64,000 nt of DNA. It comes from Hyphodiscus hymeniophilus (taxonomy: Eukaryota > Ascomycota > Leotiomycetes > Helotiales > Hyphodiscaceae). The stretch covers positions 1-64,000 of the forward strand of contig VNKQ01000005.1 of assembly GCA_016508695.1 (NCBI GenBank). The letters run 5' to 3'. Positions 35,030 to 45,961 of the stretch are shown in pieces. Position 1 is the stretch's first letter. Every line of letters begins with the position of its first letter. Made by a program: the position numbers and the translations under genes. The notes under the pieces were generated by a model. The model was given only the letters and a program-made list of their open reading frames with translations, was not told the DNA's origin and ran no database searches.

Positions 35030-35711
35030 AATGGACAAAACCTATGGTTATACTTCTGGAAGCCGCATCACAGAAAGGCTAGTGTGACTCGCGTTCTCCT
35101 AATGAATTTCGAGGATTCTACCCACAAGTGGATTGGAGGTGGCAAGGATTGCATCATATTTGATCTACGCCTTGAACAATTACTAGTCTGTTGTGTTGCG
35201 TCCCAAAATTCGGTCAAAATCATTGCGAAACTTTGATTCTCAGAGGCACCTCAGCATTCTGCTATTTCCAAGTCGAGCTTCGCCACCATTCTGCTCTTTT
35301 CAAGTTCCACCATCCAACTAAGTCTCTTGTGGTTCGTCGCAAAAAGGTAATCAACACCTTAGAAGACGCATTCGATCTTGGTGTTCCTCAAAATCGTGGC
35401 CACCGAATCTGTAAATGCCACTAGCCGCGATCCGAATCTTCTCGTCCCAGACCTGCTTGAAACTATGTCGAAGGCGCCCAAGCCAATAAGACCCACATAT
35501 TCGTCAGAGTATGAAAGGCAGCATCTTCCCAAAATGTTTAATGGTGCTCTTAAGCTTTGAGCACCGATCACGCGCCTGATGAAACAATGACTTAACTCAA
35601 CTTCATATGAGGCGTCAGTATCACATGTCCCCGAGTCGTTGGATTTGTGCAGTAGCTTAGCTCAATCAAGCTTCCAGAGCGCTTGGACAATTGCATTCGA
35701 TCTATAGGGTA
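35030..35711. other. Intergenic between convergent genes, nothing seen
   Basis: About 680 bases between the 3' ends of SWD3 and RTG2. Short frames only. Confidence 0.5.
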
Positions 35712-37787
35712 TCATTGTAAATCCTCCACTTCCGCTTCCACCTTCCAATCCAGAGACAGATTCTTCCCTACGCTATTGAACATAGCTGCCAGCCCATCAG
35801 CTCCACCCTTTTTAACAAGCTTGATACGCAATCGGATCCCAATCTTATGGCCTTTCTTGCCAAGTCCGGCCGAGGTGGACGAGTGCAGTGATACTATATC
35901 CGAATCCTTCACGCTGGTTGGAGAGACTGGGATCACTGTTCCCAATAACCTTGAAGTCGTTCCGATATAATCGCACCACCAACTCAATTCAGCCCCAATG
36001 AGTAACCTGAGGTTGCTGAATAGGATCTTATCAATCGGGCCAATGTCTGTCCCCCATCGAGCACACATCGTTAGGGCCAGGATTGCACGACTTTGGTGAT
36101 CGAGGCCAGGAAGACCTGCCAGAGAACCAGAAATAGGAGTATGCAGAGCCTTCGCAGAGTTCGCATCAGCGGGATCTCCCATGTCTATCCAGATGTTTCG
36201 AGCAACATAGTGGAGTAGGCTGGCAGAGAAGACTGGCGGGTATTTGTCCGTTGGGAGAGCCGATGTGAGTTTGTCCACGACTGCATGAACAATGCCGTGT
36301 TCCGAGGACTGTGTTCCAGGGAGGAACGGACCAGGATGACTTTCTCGCACATCTGGAGGCAGCTTCATATAGAGCACGCCTTCTCGGTTTCCTCCGCTGC
36401 AGAATATAACCTTGTTGATAATCGGAACAGCTTCGATCAACGCTTGAACCACCGTCACGATAGCTGGGAACTGGTCCCTCCTGCGTTTTGACAAGCCGTA
36501 TATCTTACCGTCATAGCCATTTGCCTTCAACATCTGGTCCCATCGAACGAATCGTGAACCAGGCACCGTATAACCACCAATTGCAGGAATTGGGTACGGT
36601 TGTATCGGATCTGTATGCATCAGCATACTTCCATATCCTCGAAATCCACCTATGATATTGGGGTTAGCACTAAATCTGAAAGGTTCGAGGATGTTTCAAT
36701 CAATCAGATGATTTGAGGGGGTGAGGTGTCTGAATTTAGACAATATTCTCAACAAGGTGATCTATTCAGAAGGCAGATCACTTCAGCATTGCCGATAGTC
36801 TGGAGAGCTGATCGGGAACACTTGATAATCGTGATGCTGATCGCTCAAATCATTCAAACGGTCCGAGACCTCAAGTATAACCGGATCTCGAACGATAGAT
36901 AGATCGCAAAAATATCTTGCAAACCACAAATGATAGGACAAAAAAGGAATTAGAAATCACTCACCTCCACAGAAGTATATCGTAACCCCCTCCTTGTGCT
37001 GTATCTGCGCATTCAGCTGAGGAAATTTCTTTTTCATTCCCTCAAAAGTCTCCTTCATCATAGTCTTCAATTCCGTTTTTGTAGAATGTGCTGTAGCTTG
37101 CGTGCTCAGGGCAGCTGTAAGTTTTGCAGCACCATATGGCATACTTTTAGCAGCCTCTGCAGCCAGAATATCATAATCGTCCTCTTCCTTCGAGTTGACA
37201 TATGTCATCTGGACACTTCCGCCGCCAAGATCCATGAACAGTCCGTCGACATGATCGAATCCACTCCTTGCACCCATAGCGCCAAACAGGCTCTCCATTC
37301 CGGGACTCAGTATATCCACTGTGAGGCCGCTTGCACCCTTGATGGCCCTCAGCATGGCATCACGATTCTCTGCGGTCCGCATCGCTTCCGTAGCGAAGAC
37401 CTGGGTATGCTCGCCGGGCACTCCATAACTATCGCAAATCCCTCTGAAGCGTGCCAGTGTTTGTGATACCTGACTGATAGTATTCTGCGAGAAGTGGAAG
37501 GGCTTAGAGTCTGGTGTTTCTTCATGCAGAGCGTCGTAGAGGGAGATTCCTGCTCGTTCGCGGTATATACAGTGGAGGAGACGGCTGCGTGGAGGAGAAA
37601 GATCGGATATCGAGAATCGTATGCCGTTGCTAGTGAGGGTCAGTACAGAATTTCTCTCGGCGAAGTCGAGAGGAGTGACCCAGCCTACCTACCTGCCCAT
37701 GTCTACCAAGGCATAGAGGGCGTTCTTGGTGCCATCAAAAGGAGACATTCTCGATGTGAAATTGTCGATCGTAATAACTTCCCCCAT
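35712..37787 (-). CDS. RTG2: Rtg2-like retrograde regulator (Ppx/GppA fold)
   Basis: Exons 37787-37693, 37629-36965 and 36649-35712 give 565 residues. The introns are 63 nt and an unusually long 315 nt (GTGAGT...GCTAAC...CATAG). The N-terminus VITIDNF.....YALVDMGSNGIRFSI is the phosphate/ATP-binding start of the Ppx/GppA actin-like fold. VFATEAMRTAEN, FMDLGGGSVQ and YFCGGGFRGYG continue it. In yeast Rtg2 signals mitochondrial dysfunction to Rtg1/Rtg3 and is part of SLIK; filamentous fungi have a similar protein. The frame is open upstream of ATG 37787, but homologue-like sequence begins here. A transposon is inserted 102 bp upstream of this start. Confidence 0.9.
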
Positions 37788-37889
37788 GGCTGCCGTGGTA
37801 CAGTGCGTGACTCTTTGCAAATCTCTGAGGGATTCGGAGTGGGGGAGAATTTCAAGGGGCCGCGGGGTACTGTAAACAGAGTACAAGTA

Positions 37890-37925
37890 CAACTCCGTGC
37901 ATAACTAGTGCGAAAAACACCAAAA
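37890..37925 (+). repeat. Left terminal inverted repeat
   Basis: Begins CAACTCCGTG and is followed by CATAACTAGTGCG and a run of A. It matches the reverse complement of 41278-41313 at 34 of 36 positions. Both differences are CA here versus TA in the other copy. Confidence 0.95.
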
Positions 37926-38439
37926 TTCCCAACCCCTCGATTTTTCGGTTCTAGCATTTTGATAATATCGATACCCACTAATAACTTAACAACCACATTA
38001 CCTTTTGAGTTGATTTTTACGGATGATTAAAGGGAATAATAAAGGGAACTCGCTAGTCTAAGCGGTAGTTAGATAGCGATACTAGTAGTCTATTAATATA
38101 TCGCAAATCCTCGCGATCGAATACTCCCTCCGAGAAGACGAAAGACAACCTCCTACTACTTACTAGGAGTAAATAAAGACTTGCGCGTTCGATAAAAGGA
38201 AGGAAAAAGGTCTTTGCGAACCCCCTAAAAGATAATATACCCTATTCTCCCGGTCCTATTATTATATTACTCGATAAACTAGACGACCGTTACCCTCGAT
38301 CGGATACGCTAGGCGTAACGGACCTCTATTCTTTTAATAAACCTCCCCCCCGCGTACCGAAGACATTCGACCCTTTATTAAAGTAAGTCTATAAGTAGAA
38401 TATTTAGTTCTAATATTATACGTTTATTAATAGGGAGAA

Positions 38440-39130
38440 AAAGTATAATTTAATTTAATATAATAATATTAATGCGATTCTTATTATACTCTGTGACTTC
38501 GACGATTTTAAGGGCTATATTATTAATTACGTTAATATTATATCTAAGTATATAAATCGTACGGGGATTTATAAGCCTACCTTCTATTATATAGAAGTTG
38601 TAATTCCTTATAGTAAGGCTCTTATTATACCTTCCCTAGTTACGAGAGATAGAGAGTTTATAAAAGTATTTAGCCTTCTTTATTAGATTAATTATAATAC
38701 TAAGGGGCAAAAAGGCAACGAATTAACTATTAATACCTACTTTATTACGGCCGCACTATAATAATCTCTAAGACTAAAGAAATTAGATAAAAACAAGACA
38801 AAGGCTAGGCCTTAGAGTACTAGACAAGTATAGTTTAATATAGACGCTAAGACCGACAATAAGGGGGATAATACTTATAACGAAGAAGCCGAAGAATAAG
38901 TTAAATTACTTAGTAAAAAGACAATTACTAAGTAATAACTTCGTACTAAGAATACTAGAGACAAGTTAGTAAGTAAATAAGAGTCGATTCGATCGCAGAT
39001 TTTCGCGTATTATAAGTGCTATAACAATTGCTATAATAACTAGAATAGTTATTACTACGAACTTAAAGGCAAAAAAGGGGATAAGACGCATTATATTATA
39101 ACTCTAAATAAATAAAATAAGTAGGCTAAA
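38440..39130 (+). pseudogene. Decayed left-arm coding region of the transposon, unknown product
   Basis: In one plus-strand frame around 38882-39120 every stop is TAA or TAG at a place where CAA or CAG is expected, suggesting a former Gln- and Lys-rich protein. It includes a basic, charged stretch and a C-x3-C start of a possible zinc knuckle (near 39017-39031). The frame runs toward the transposase relic (convergent). The product is not recognised; it may be a second transposon protein or a captured gene. Borders are approximate. Confidence 0.4.
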
Positions 39131-40089
39131 CAAGTAATATCGATAAGAGAAAAGCAACTAGTATTATAACGAGTAACTATCGAATTACCTTTTCTCTTTT
39201 AGATTATAAGATATATAAATAGCAACTTTATTATAGATATTAAACGTTCGGGGAAGAAAAAGGCAATAAAGTAACTTACTACTAAAATAAAGGGAGAAAT
39301 TACTCTAAACCCTTTGGGTTTCTTTAGTAGGAACGTCTATTATCACGTATATTTACCTTCTATATAATAACCCCCTTATATAACTACTTTACTAAGTGCT
39401 TTTTTTTACTTAATAAAAAGTACTTCTTTTATACGTATAATTTTAATTTATTTATTACCTTTATAGCCTTCGACTATAATAACTATAGCTAATAAACTAC
39501 TTCGAAAGCTTCGATTATTTCTTTTAAGCTATAAGCTAAACCCTTTACACTAGGAGGTAATTAAATAGTTTATTACTATTTGTAAAGAGAAGTACTTTAA
39601 AATTAATAAGATTAAGGAGAGAACTATTTACTCCTTCTTTCTAGCTAAGAACTTTAAGGGAATAGGAGTAATATAAGAGATTTAAGAGAAAATCTATAAG
39701 TTTAAGAAGTAATATAAATAAGACCTTTAAATTACTTAAATTAAGGTAAAAGAAGCGTCTCGAAACCTTCTTGCCTTTAGATAAAGTAAGGGAGGGAATA
39801 AGATAGAAGAACTAAGAGACGATAAGTTTTTTACAAACGATTAAAGGGGGTGGTTTCGTTAGAGTATATTTCCTTATTTTTAGTAATAGGTATAAGAGTA
39901 ATTTTAAGGGTATAAGAATTTAATTTTATATATAATAATTAGAGTGAATTTAGGTGTAAAAAGAGCTAATTTAATATAGCTAACTAGGCAAATAAAAATC
40001 TAATATAACTTGCTTAAATTCGCGTCTTTAAAATCAAGTCTTATTATTTACTTTCCCTATTTATCCTAATATCCTAAATATATTATAAA

Positions 40090-41160
40090 TATAAAAGTAC
40101 CTTATTTCGCACTTAACTAAGGTAATACTCTATATACTCTTGTATTCCTAAAATAGCCGTAGGCTCGCGTACTTATAGTATCCCCAATTTCTACTTTCTT
40201 AATAGCCTATTCGAGGAATACCTAGTAGTTAGGAAAGCGGTTTCTTTAACGATAATAATAACGTCGAATAAATACTTTGAGATTATAAAAACTCTCTTTA
40301 ATAGGGTTAAAATCTAGGGAGTATAATAGTAGAAATCGAACTTATACTCCCCTTTGCTTATATACTCCTTCGATCTCTTATTTATACGTATAATATACCG
40401 AAGTATTATTTATTATAATAACTAATCGAGGTCTTAAGAAGGGGTTATAAAGAGGGAGAACGTACTTTAATATAAACTAAAGAAATAAGTCTCTAGTATA
40501 TATTCCCTCGAAGGTTATTATAGTAATATAACCCTCTAGTATATAGGCAAGAAGTATAGAGATTCGAAGTCGATCTTCCCCTCTAAACTACTAGCTTGCC
40601 TTTACCTTTTCCCCTACTAGCGCCTAGTTATATTAACGATCTCCTATATAATCGTTACTTTTAGTTTCGTCGATAAAGATTAATTGCGATATAAAAAAGA
40701 ATTAAAGTAAGTCTTACTAGGCTATACGCAACTCTTTATTCCTCTTTATAATCGCAACTTTAAGCTTTTTACGTATATACTTAATACGGGTTAAATACTA
40801 CGAGATTATCGATTTATCGACCTCTATATTAAATATACTAAATAAGAACTTAATAATTTCGTCTTAGTAAAACTATAAGAATTGGTTAAGTAAGTAATAG
40901 ACTACTACGTCTATCTCCTTTATAATAACCCTTCGCTAACCTCTTATATAACGTAATAAAGGCCTCTCTTATTATATACGCTACTAACGACGATATACTA
41001 TTAATCTTAAATAGCGATAATTAGTAGCAAGTTAATTAACTTCTTATCGAGTAAGTCGTACCCGAAGCGCGATAATATTACGGTCGATTATAGCGCTAGT
41101 TACAACTAAAAGTCGAGTAAGTATAATAAGATAATTTTGTTTATATCGTTAGAAAGGCCT
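40090..41160 (-). pseudogene. Tc1/mariner DDE_3 transposase relic
   Basis: One minus-strand frame without detectable indels carries the order expected for Tc1-type transposases. First comes a helix-turn-helix remnant (RIKYIRKKLKV, RNKELRIA). The first catalytic Asp is in LIFIDET (near 40660-40686). An LDFNPIKESFYNLKVFIRRY segment follows (near 40255-40323), corresponding to the usual PYSPDxNPIEExF block. The frame is cut by many TAA/TAG stops. The Glu after NPI reads Lys, a G-to-A change in RIP context. Not functional. Confidence 0.85.
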
Positions 41161-41277
41161 TATTATTCCCCTTATTTTGCTATACTCGCCGACTAATTTA
41201 AATATGTTATTAATTAGTTATATATGGGTATAGTTATTAACAATATACTGCGTTCTCACAAATCGCGGTTTTAGATT

Positions 41278-41313
41278 TTTTAGTGTTTTTCGCACTAGTT
41301 ATACACGGAGTTG
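41278..41313 (-). repeat. Right terminal inverted repeat
   Basis: Mirror of the left repeat, ending CACGGAGTTG before the flanking TA. Its two mismatches to the left copy read as CpA-to-TpA changes, so this end has been RIPed slightly more. Confidence 0.95.
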
Positions 41314-41315
41314 TA

Positions 41316-43722
41316 AATCTTGCAAGGCTGCGCTTTTCCCAACTTGGTCACAGCACAGTACAGTTGTAACATACTGTAATTCCTTTGGTGGTTTCAACTT
41401 TCACGAATATACAAACACCAATAAGTTCTGCCCAAATGAGCCCGCCAAAAGACGACGCGAGGATGAAATTACATTTATGTCCTATCAGTCTCGAGATTTT
41501 CCGAGCATCCGTCTCGCATATCATATTGAAGCTATGAGGGTCAAGCACTTCATACTCTGATTCTCTGTCAAATGTCAAGTGACAATGCTTTCGCTACCCG
41601 GGCTGTAATGGGAAGAGTAATCGCTTTCTGTCATTTGAGTGTAACACACACTGTTGAGATTGAGTGATCTGCATCCTACAAATATATTGAGGCCGGGTCG
41701 AGATATGGTCGACCATAGCAGCAGGGCTTTCGGGGCTCAAGTATCTCCAGGAATGGTTTCGTCGTGGAAGTGCCGTTCACAGTAGCGCTGCGGAAGTCTG
41801 TCTATCCAAACTCTGGCCCACTGACCGTAGCACGTTACGAGGTTGTGACCGAGCATTGTCAAGAACTTCGGATCATGAGGTACATAGCAGACACTCAGAA
41901 GAGGCCGCGGCGTTGCTCTCAACTTCGAAGTAGCTACTAAGGCAACTGAAATGTGCCTTACATCGCTCTCTTGGCGGCAATCATTCTTGCTTCTATGCCA
42001 GCCCGGGAAGTAGCCTTGCACATAATTGAAAAGGGATACATTGAGCTGATGACACTGGCACAATTCCACGACTGATAATGTGGGGGGGGGAGAGAACACA
42101 GAACGTTAGCGTCAAGATCCAGTCAGTTCCAACTGGAGGACATCGCCATCGACATGGAGGTTGGGAACAGAGAAGAGTAAGAACAGCATGGATTGAGAGC
42201 TGGCTTTGGGAGTCTCAGAAGTATCACTTGGGCACCAGTGAGGAGAGGGTCACATCGAGCCAACGGGACGTCAATGTCGCCCGAACAAGGACCTTGCCAA
42301 ATACCAAGGCGTTGTTCTTTGCGGCGGAAAACAGTATTCGATGGTTCAACTCAAGCCACGCGCTTGTTTGGTTTTCCGGTGAGTGAGCGCACACATGGCG
42401 CAGACCAGGCCAAAATGAAGCAACAGGGGGATCGCAAGCATCAAAGCACTATCCTCAGTATTGATGCCTGGTCGCTGAATGTTATTTTACTCTATTTCTG
42501 CACATTTTCCGCGAGCACCTTCGAGCACTGCGAGCCTTTCATCGGACATATTGGCTGGGACAGGTTTGTTCTGCGGCATTCCGATGCGATTCAAAGCTGC
42601 CTGGATGTTTGAACTCGGATCATGGACAGGGCGAGCCGTGGGAGCCACATTGAAATGAAAAGGGCACGAATGCGGCCAGATGGATGATATACGAGAACGT
42701 AGAACCTTTTTCCTCCCTAGCAATGCCGGAATTGTATTTTTCGTGTTGTTAAAAGAGAGCGATCAGTAGAAGTTGAAATAAGGGCCAAACAAAGGACCCT
42801 GGCCAGATCAATATCGTACGAGAAGCAAACTGCTTGCTTACCTCCTATATATCGTGTTATATTTGTTATTCTTGTCCGTGTTCGTGTTGATGATAGTTTT
42901 AGAACAAGGCGTCGTCCGAGGTCATGCAAAATAGCTGCAGCCTGACTGGCGTCGGTTGCTTTGCCGAGATGCAGGGCTTTCTTTCTGCATCTCGGCATTC
43001 TTCCTACAAAGCCTGACCTCCTTTCTTTTGTCCTCCCACTCTTCAACTTTCCATCCAATAACGTGAGCCTTCTTTGTTCCAAGCTGCTTCCATGCATCTA
43101 TCTCCATCTCTCCCGTCCCCATTTCCGTATGCAAACAATCTCATGCGCAGTAGCAATGCACAGCCTCGATCCACCGACCGTACCAAAGGTTGGTCACTCG
43201 GATCTCGGGAGATGACTGTAAAGGGGATCGCCAATTCGTATCAGCTGTCCTTTACAGCCTCACTTGTGGCTTCTAGGCAACGAGCTATCTATTATGGCAC
43301 TCATTCTCAACTCATTTTCTCGGTGAGTCGCAAAGTTGCGGCTCTGCTCAGCCCCAGACTGTCGTTTTCGCACAATTTCTAGGAGGCCAGTACCATCCTG
43401 GGCTATACATTATGTGACTTGGAGGGGTGGGGAGACGAGGCATTTGTTGAAATGTTCAAGGGTACAGGAAACAAGAGGCTGGGACCGGATTATGGGATAC
43501 CTTGGCTGGCACGAGGGATACTCAATGGACCACGTTCAAGGAGAGCCCTGTCAGACTGGAGGAGTACCATGGAGGTATATATACGCCTTCGTGCCCTGAA
43601 GTTACTGAGTCATAGAAGTTTCCTTTACTCTCTGAACTCTCGGCACTATTTGATTACGCAGCTCGCTTCTACTTTCTACATCTCGATCCCAACCAACACA
43701 TACAAGCAAAGCAACAACGACG
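41316..43722. other. 2.4-kb intergenic region, no gene recognised
   Basis: This is the sequence that lay upstream of RTG2 before the transposon arrived, so it includes the original distal RTG2 promoter. Frames of 60-170 codons occur on both strands (41737-42099, 42078-42612, 42717-43097, 43419-43931) but none has a motif. A G10 run is at about 42080-42090, and a perfect hairpin is at 42962-42997. An unrecognised or non-coding RNA gene is possible. Confidence 0.4.
42962..42997. repeat. Perfect 13-bp inverted repeat with 10-nt loop
   Basis: TGCCGAGATGCAG at 42962-42974 pairs fully with CTGCATCTCGGCA at 42985-42997 around the loop GGCTTTCTTT. It would fold as a strong RNA or DNA hairpin. It lies outside any accepted gene. 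Confidence 0.85.
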
Positions 43723-43992
43723 ATGTGTCTTTTCTCCTCTCCGTCCAAGCATCACAAGCATCGTGTGGTGGAAGAAGTCTATGTCGCACCTCGGCCAGTC
43801 TCTCGCCGCTCTCACTACTCCCATCACCACCCTCCTGGAAGATCATCCTACACTGCAGTGACTCGCACAACTGCTTCCCGACCATCCAGTCGAACATATG
43901 TCGCTGCTTCCCCGAGAATGAGCCAGAATAGCTATCGAAGAAGTGGGCCTGTGGTTGTTGAGCAAAGACGGAGCACAAGATCGTATCGATAG
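43723..43992 (+). CDS. Small Ser/Arg/His-rich basic protein, unknown
   Basis: A single frame of 89 residues beginning MCLFSSPSKHHKHRVVEEVYVAPRP-type sequence. It is rich in Ser, Arg, His and Tyr and ends in RRSTRSYR. A TATA-like GGTATATATAC lies about 150 bp upstream, and the ATG has a good context (GACGATG). No domain is recognised; the composition suggests a disordered basic protein. Short length makes the call moderate. Confidence 0.5.
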   Translation: MCLFSSPSKHHKHRVVEEVYVAPRPVSRRSHYSHHHPPGRSSYTAVTRTTASRPSSRTYVAASPRMSQNSYRRSGPVVVEQRRSTRSYR

Positions 43993-44778
43993 ATCATCGA
44001 GAAGACAGTATCAACGCACAGAAGTCTCGGATCGTACGAATTCCTTGCGAATCTGTTACATGATGGACAGGAGTCTTTTCGCCACAAACAATTGCTACAG
44101 AGCCGACGGTGATACCGACTTTTGGGCGTGATGAATGTGGGATGGATATATGACATAATCTGTCATGATTGCAAAGACGTGGTAATTGGCGTTTGGAGTT
44201 GGGTAATCAAATCGGTAGGATCTTCTGGATATTGTGTTACGCCATGATTTATTGATCTTTCAAGTATTACTGCAATTTCTCGTTCTGGTAGCATGGAGCT
44301 GCTTAGTTGGTAGCGGATGTCAGGAGTCTCGGTTTCTAGGTGATATGTTACGACTGAATGATAGATTTTTCCAGTTTATGCAAAATTCAAACTTTCACCC
44401 ACGTGTCACAGCTATGTCTTGTGAATTAATTGGCCTTAATCTCAACTCAAACAATATTCAAATGGCAGTGCGAGGTTAGGAGAGTGGCGCATTTATAATA
44501 TGTCGTTTGTATATGAATCGTATGTATATGAATCTATTTCATGGTTGGCATCCAATTCCAATTTTTCTTCCATAGTATAAACATTTCATTTGTTCCGTCC
44601 TCATTCCTGAAGCTCGAGGAACAAAGACTTCGCCAAGTGCGTCAAGTTGCTGCTCCATGAAGTCTCAGCGTCTCGACAAAGAACAACCTCTACCACTATA
44701 CAGGCAACATAATGGACTCACATTTCCCAACTCAATTTCCCATCAGTACCTCCTCCCAACGCCTGCACCACCGCAAGA
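43993..44778. other. Intergenic, nothing seen
   Basis: About 790 bases between two plus-strand genes, holding one 3' region and one promoter. No frame of interest. Confidence 0.5.
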
Positions 44779-45294
44779 ATGCCTTGCGAAGCTCACACCA
44801 TCTTCTATCGAGGATGCGGTCACGTGTTCCTGGCCCAGTCTCCCGAATCCCCAGCCAGCGACACGCCCTCAAAGAAAAGCAAAGTTTCAACGACGAAATC
44901 AGACGAGAAGCCCGCAGGGGAAACACACCATTCACCCGATCAACATCCATGCAACGTCTATGTCCCATACACGATCAACATAACCTCCAACTCCTGCAAG
45001 GACTGCGCAGCGTTGCCCGAGGCTTTCAAAATGCAAATGTTGGCGGCGGATCCAGATGATATCGAGGGGTTTGATGACTTTAGCAGACAGTGGAATCAGC
45101 AGGTGCAGATGAATATCAAGTTGGAGAGTGATCTAAGAGAAGCTGCTTTGAAAGATTTGGCGGAGAAGGCGAAGGCGACGGATGAAAAGAAGCGAGAGAT
45201 AGTACTGCCTAAACAGAAGCAGGAAGAAGAGGAGGATTTGTTGGACTGGGAGGAAGCTGATACTGAAGAGTTTGAGGGTGTGGGAGGAGCGTGA
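44779..45294 (+). CDS. Small Cys/His-motif protein, paralogue A
   Basis: An intronless frame of 171 residues. The start MPCEAHTIFYRGCGHVF has a C-x2-H-x6-C-x-H pattern that could hold a metal. A second pair follows (HPCN, then SCKDC), then LPEAFKMQM. The C-terminal 60 residues are charged, Glu/Lys-rich and probably helical. The next gene (45434-45961, opposite strand) has the same order of motifs, so they form a tail-to-tail paralogous pair. Function unknown; zinc binding is inference. Confidence 0.65.
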   Translation: MPCEAHTIFYRGCGHVFLAQSPESPASDTPSKKSKVSTTKSDEKPAGETHHSPDQHPCNVYVPYTINITSNSCKDCAALPEAFKMQMLAADPDDIEGFDDFSRQWNQQVQMNIKLESDLREAALKDLAEKAKATDEKKREIVLPKQKQEEEEDLLDWEEADTEEFEGVGGA

Positions 45295-45433
45295 GGAGCT
45301 CGGATAAGGTGGAGGGAAAGTCAAAGGCCCTCCTATCGAACTTGAAGTGAAAATCACACCAAGATAGATGGTGCGGAGAATACTCAAGGGCTAAGTCAAG
45401 TATTGAATGCAATTAAGCATATAACGCACCCAT

Positions 45434-45961
45434 TCAGTCGCTGTATACATTCTCGCGCAGCTGCTGCTCGGCACTCCTGACATGACAACTCTTCCTCACC
45501 CCTTCATTTTTCTCCCACTGATAAAACCCAGACGCGGAGTCAATATCCCAGTCCCGCCCGTAGGTATGCTCACAGCAAAATTCAAACTGTGCTTCTGCCG
45601 CTCGCTCATTTTTGTAATACTTCCTCAATCCTTCCAGCTGCCCAGGCCAAACTGACTCCGCATATTCATCTCGACACGAGAACATCTGGAGCTTGAAATG
45701 ATCCGGTAGTTTCGGACCGGCCTCACATTCAGGACACAGCCTCCAGCTGCCAATGGGACTTTCATTGGAGGAGGAAATGGTTCTTGGTAGATGCTTATTG
45801 CACGGATGCGCGGTGATGGAAGTATGAGGCTTGTGAGGTTCTACTTTCTTGCGAGGCTCCGCGTCTGCGTGGGAGGATGGATCGATGATGGTGACTGGCT
45901 CTTCGCAGCGGAAGACGTGGCCGCAGGTGGCAAAGAAAATCTCGTGAGACTTACAAGGCAT
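45434..45961 (-). CDS. Small Cys/His-motif protein, paralogue B
   Basis: An intronless frame of 175 residues from ATG 45961; an upstream in-frame ATG at 46066 is less likely. It starts MPCKSHEIFFATCGHVF. It repeats the pattern of paralogue A: HPCN..LPRTI, then LCPEC, then LPDHFKLQM. The C-terminal half differs, being aromatic-rich with extra cysteines (FCCEHTYG, KSCHV). Conserved Cys/His positions in both copies support a metal-binding fold. No family name is known to me. Confidence 0.65.
   Translation of the reverse strand: MPCKSHEIFFATCGHVFRCEEPVTIIDPSSHADAEPRKKVEPHKPHTSITAHPCNKHLPRTISSSNESPIGSWRLCPECEAGPKLPDHFKLQMFSCRDEYAESVWPGQLEGLRKYYKNERAAEAQFEFCCEHTYGRDWDIDSASGFYQWEKNEGVRKSCHVRSAEQQLRENVYSD

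Larger units (their letters stand above)
37890..41313. mobile_element. RIP-killed Tc1/mariner-type DNA transposon, 3.4 kb
   Basis: The element is bounded by 36-bp terminal inverted repeats and flanked by TA on both sides (37888-37889 and 41314-41315), the target duplication of Tc1/mariner elements. The interior has almost no CA or TG, is TA-rich, and has no long open frame. A minus-strand frame still shows a DDE_3/Tc1 transposase pattern. At 3424 bp it is longer than most fungal Tc1/mariner elements, because the left half carries a second decayed coding region on the opposite strand. Insertion lies just upstream of RTG2. Confidence 0.92.
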
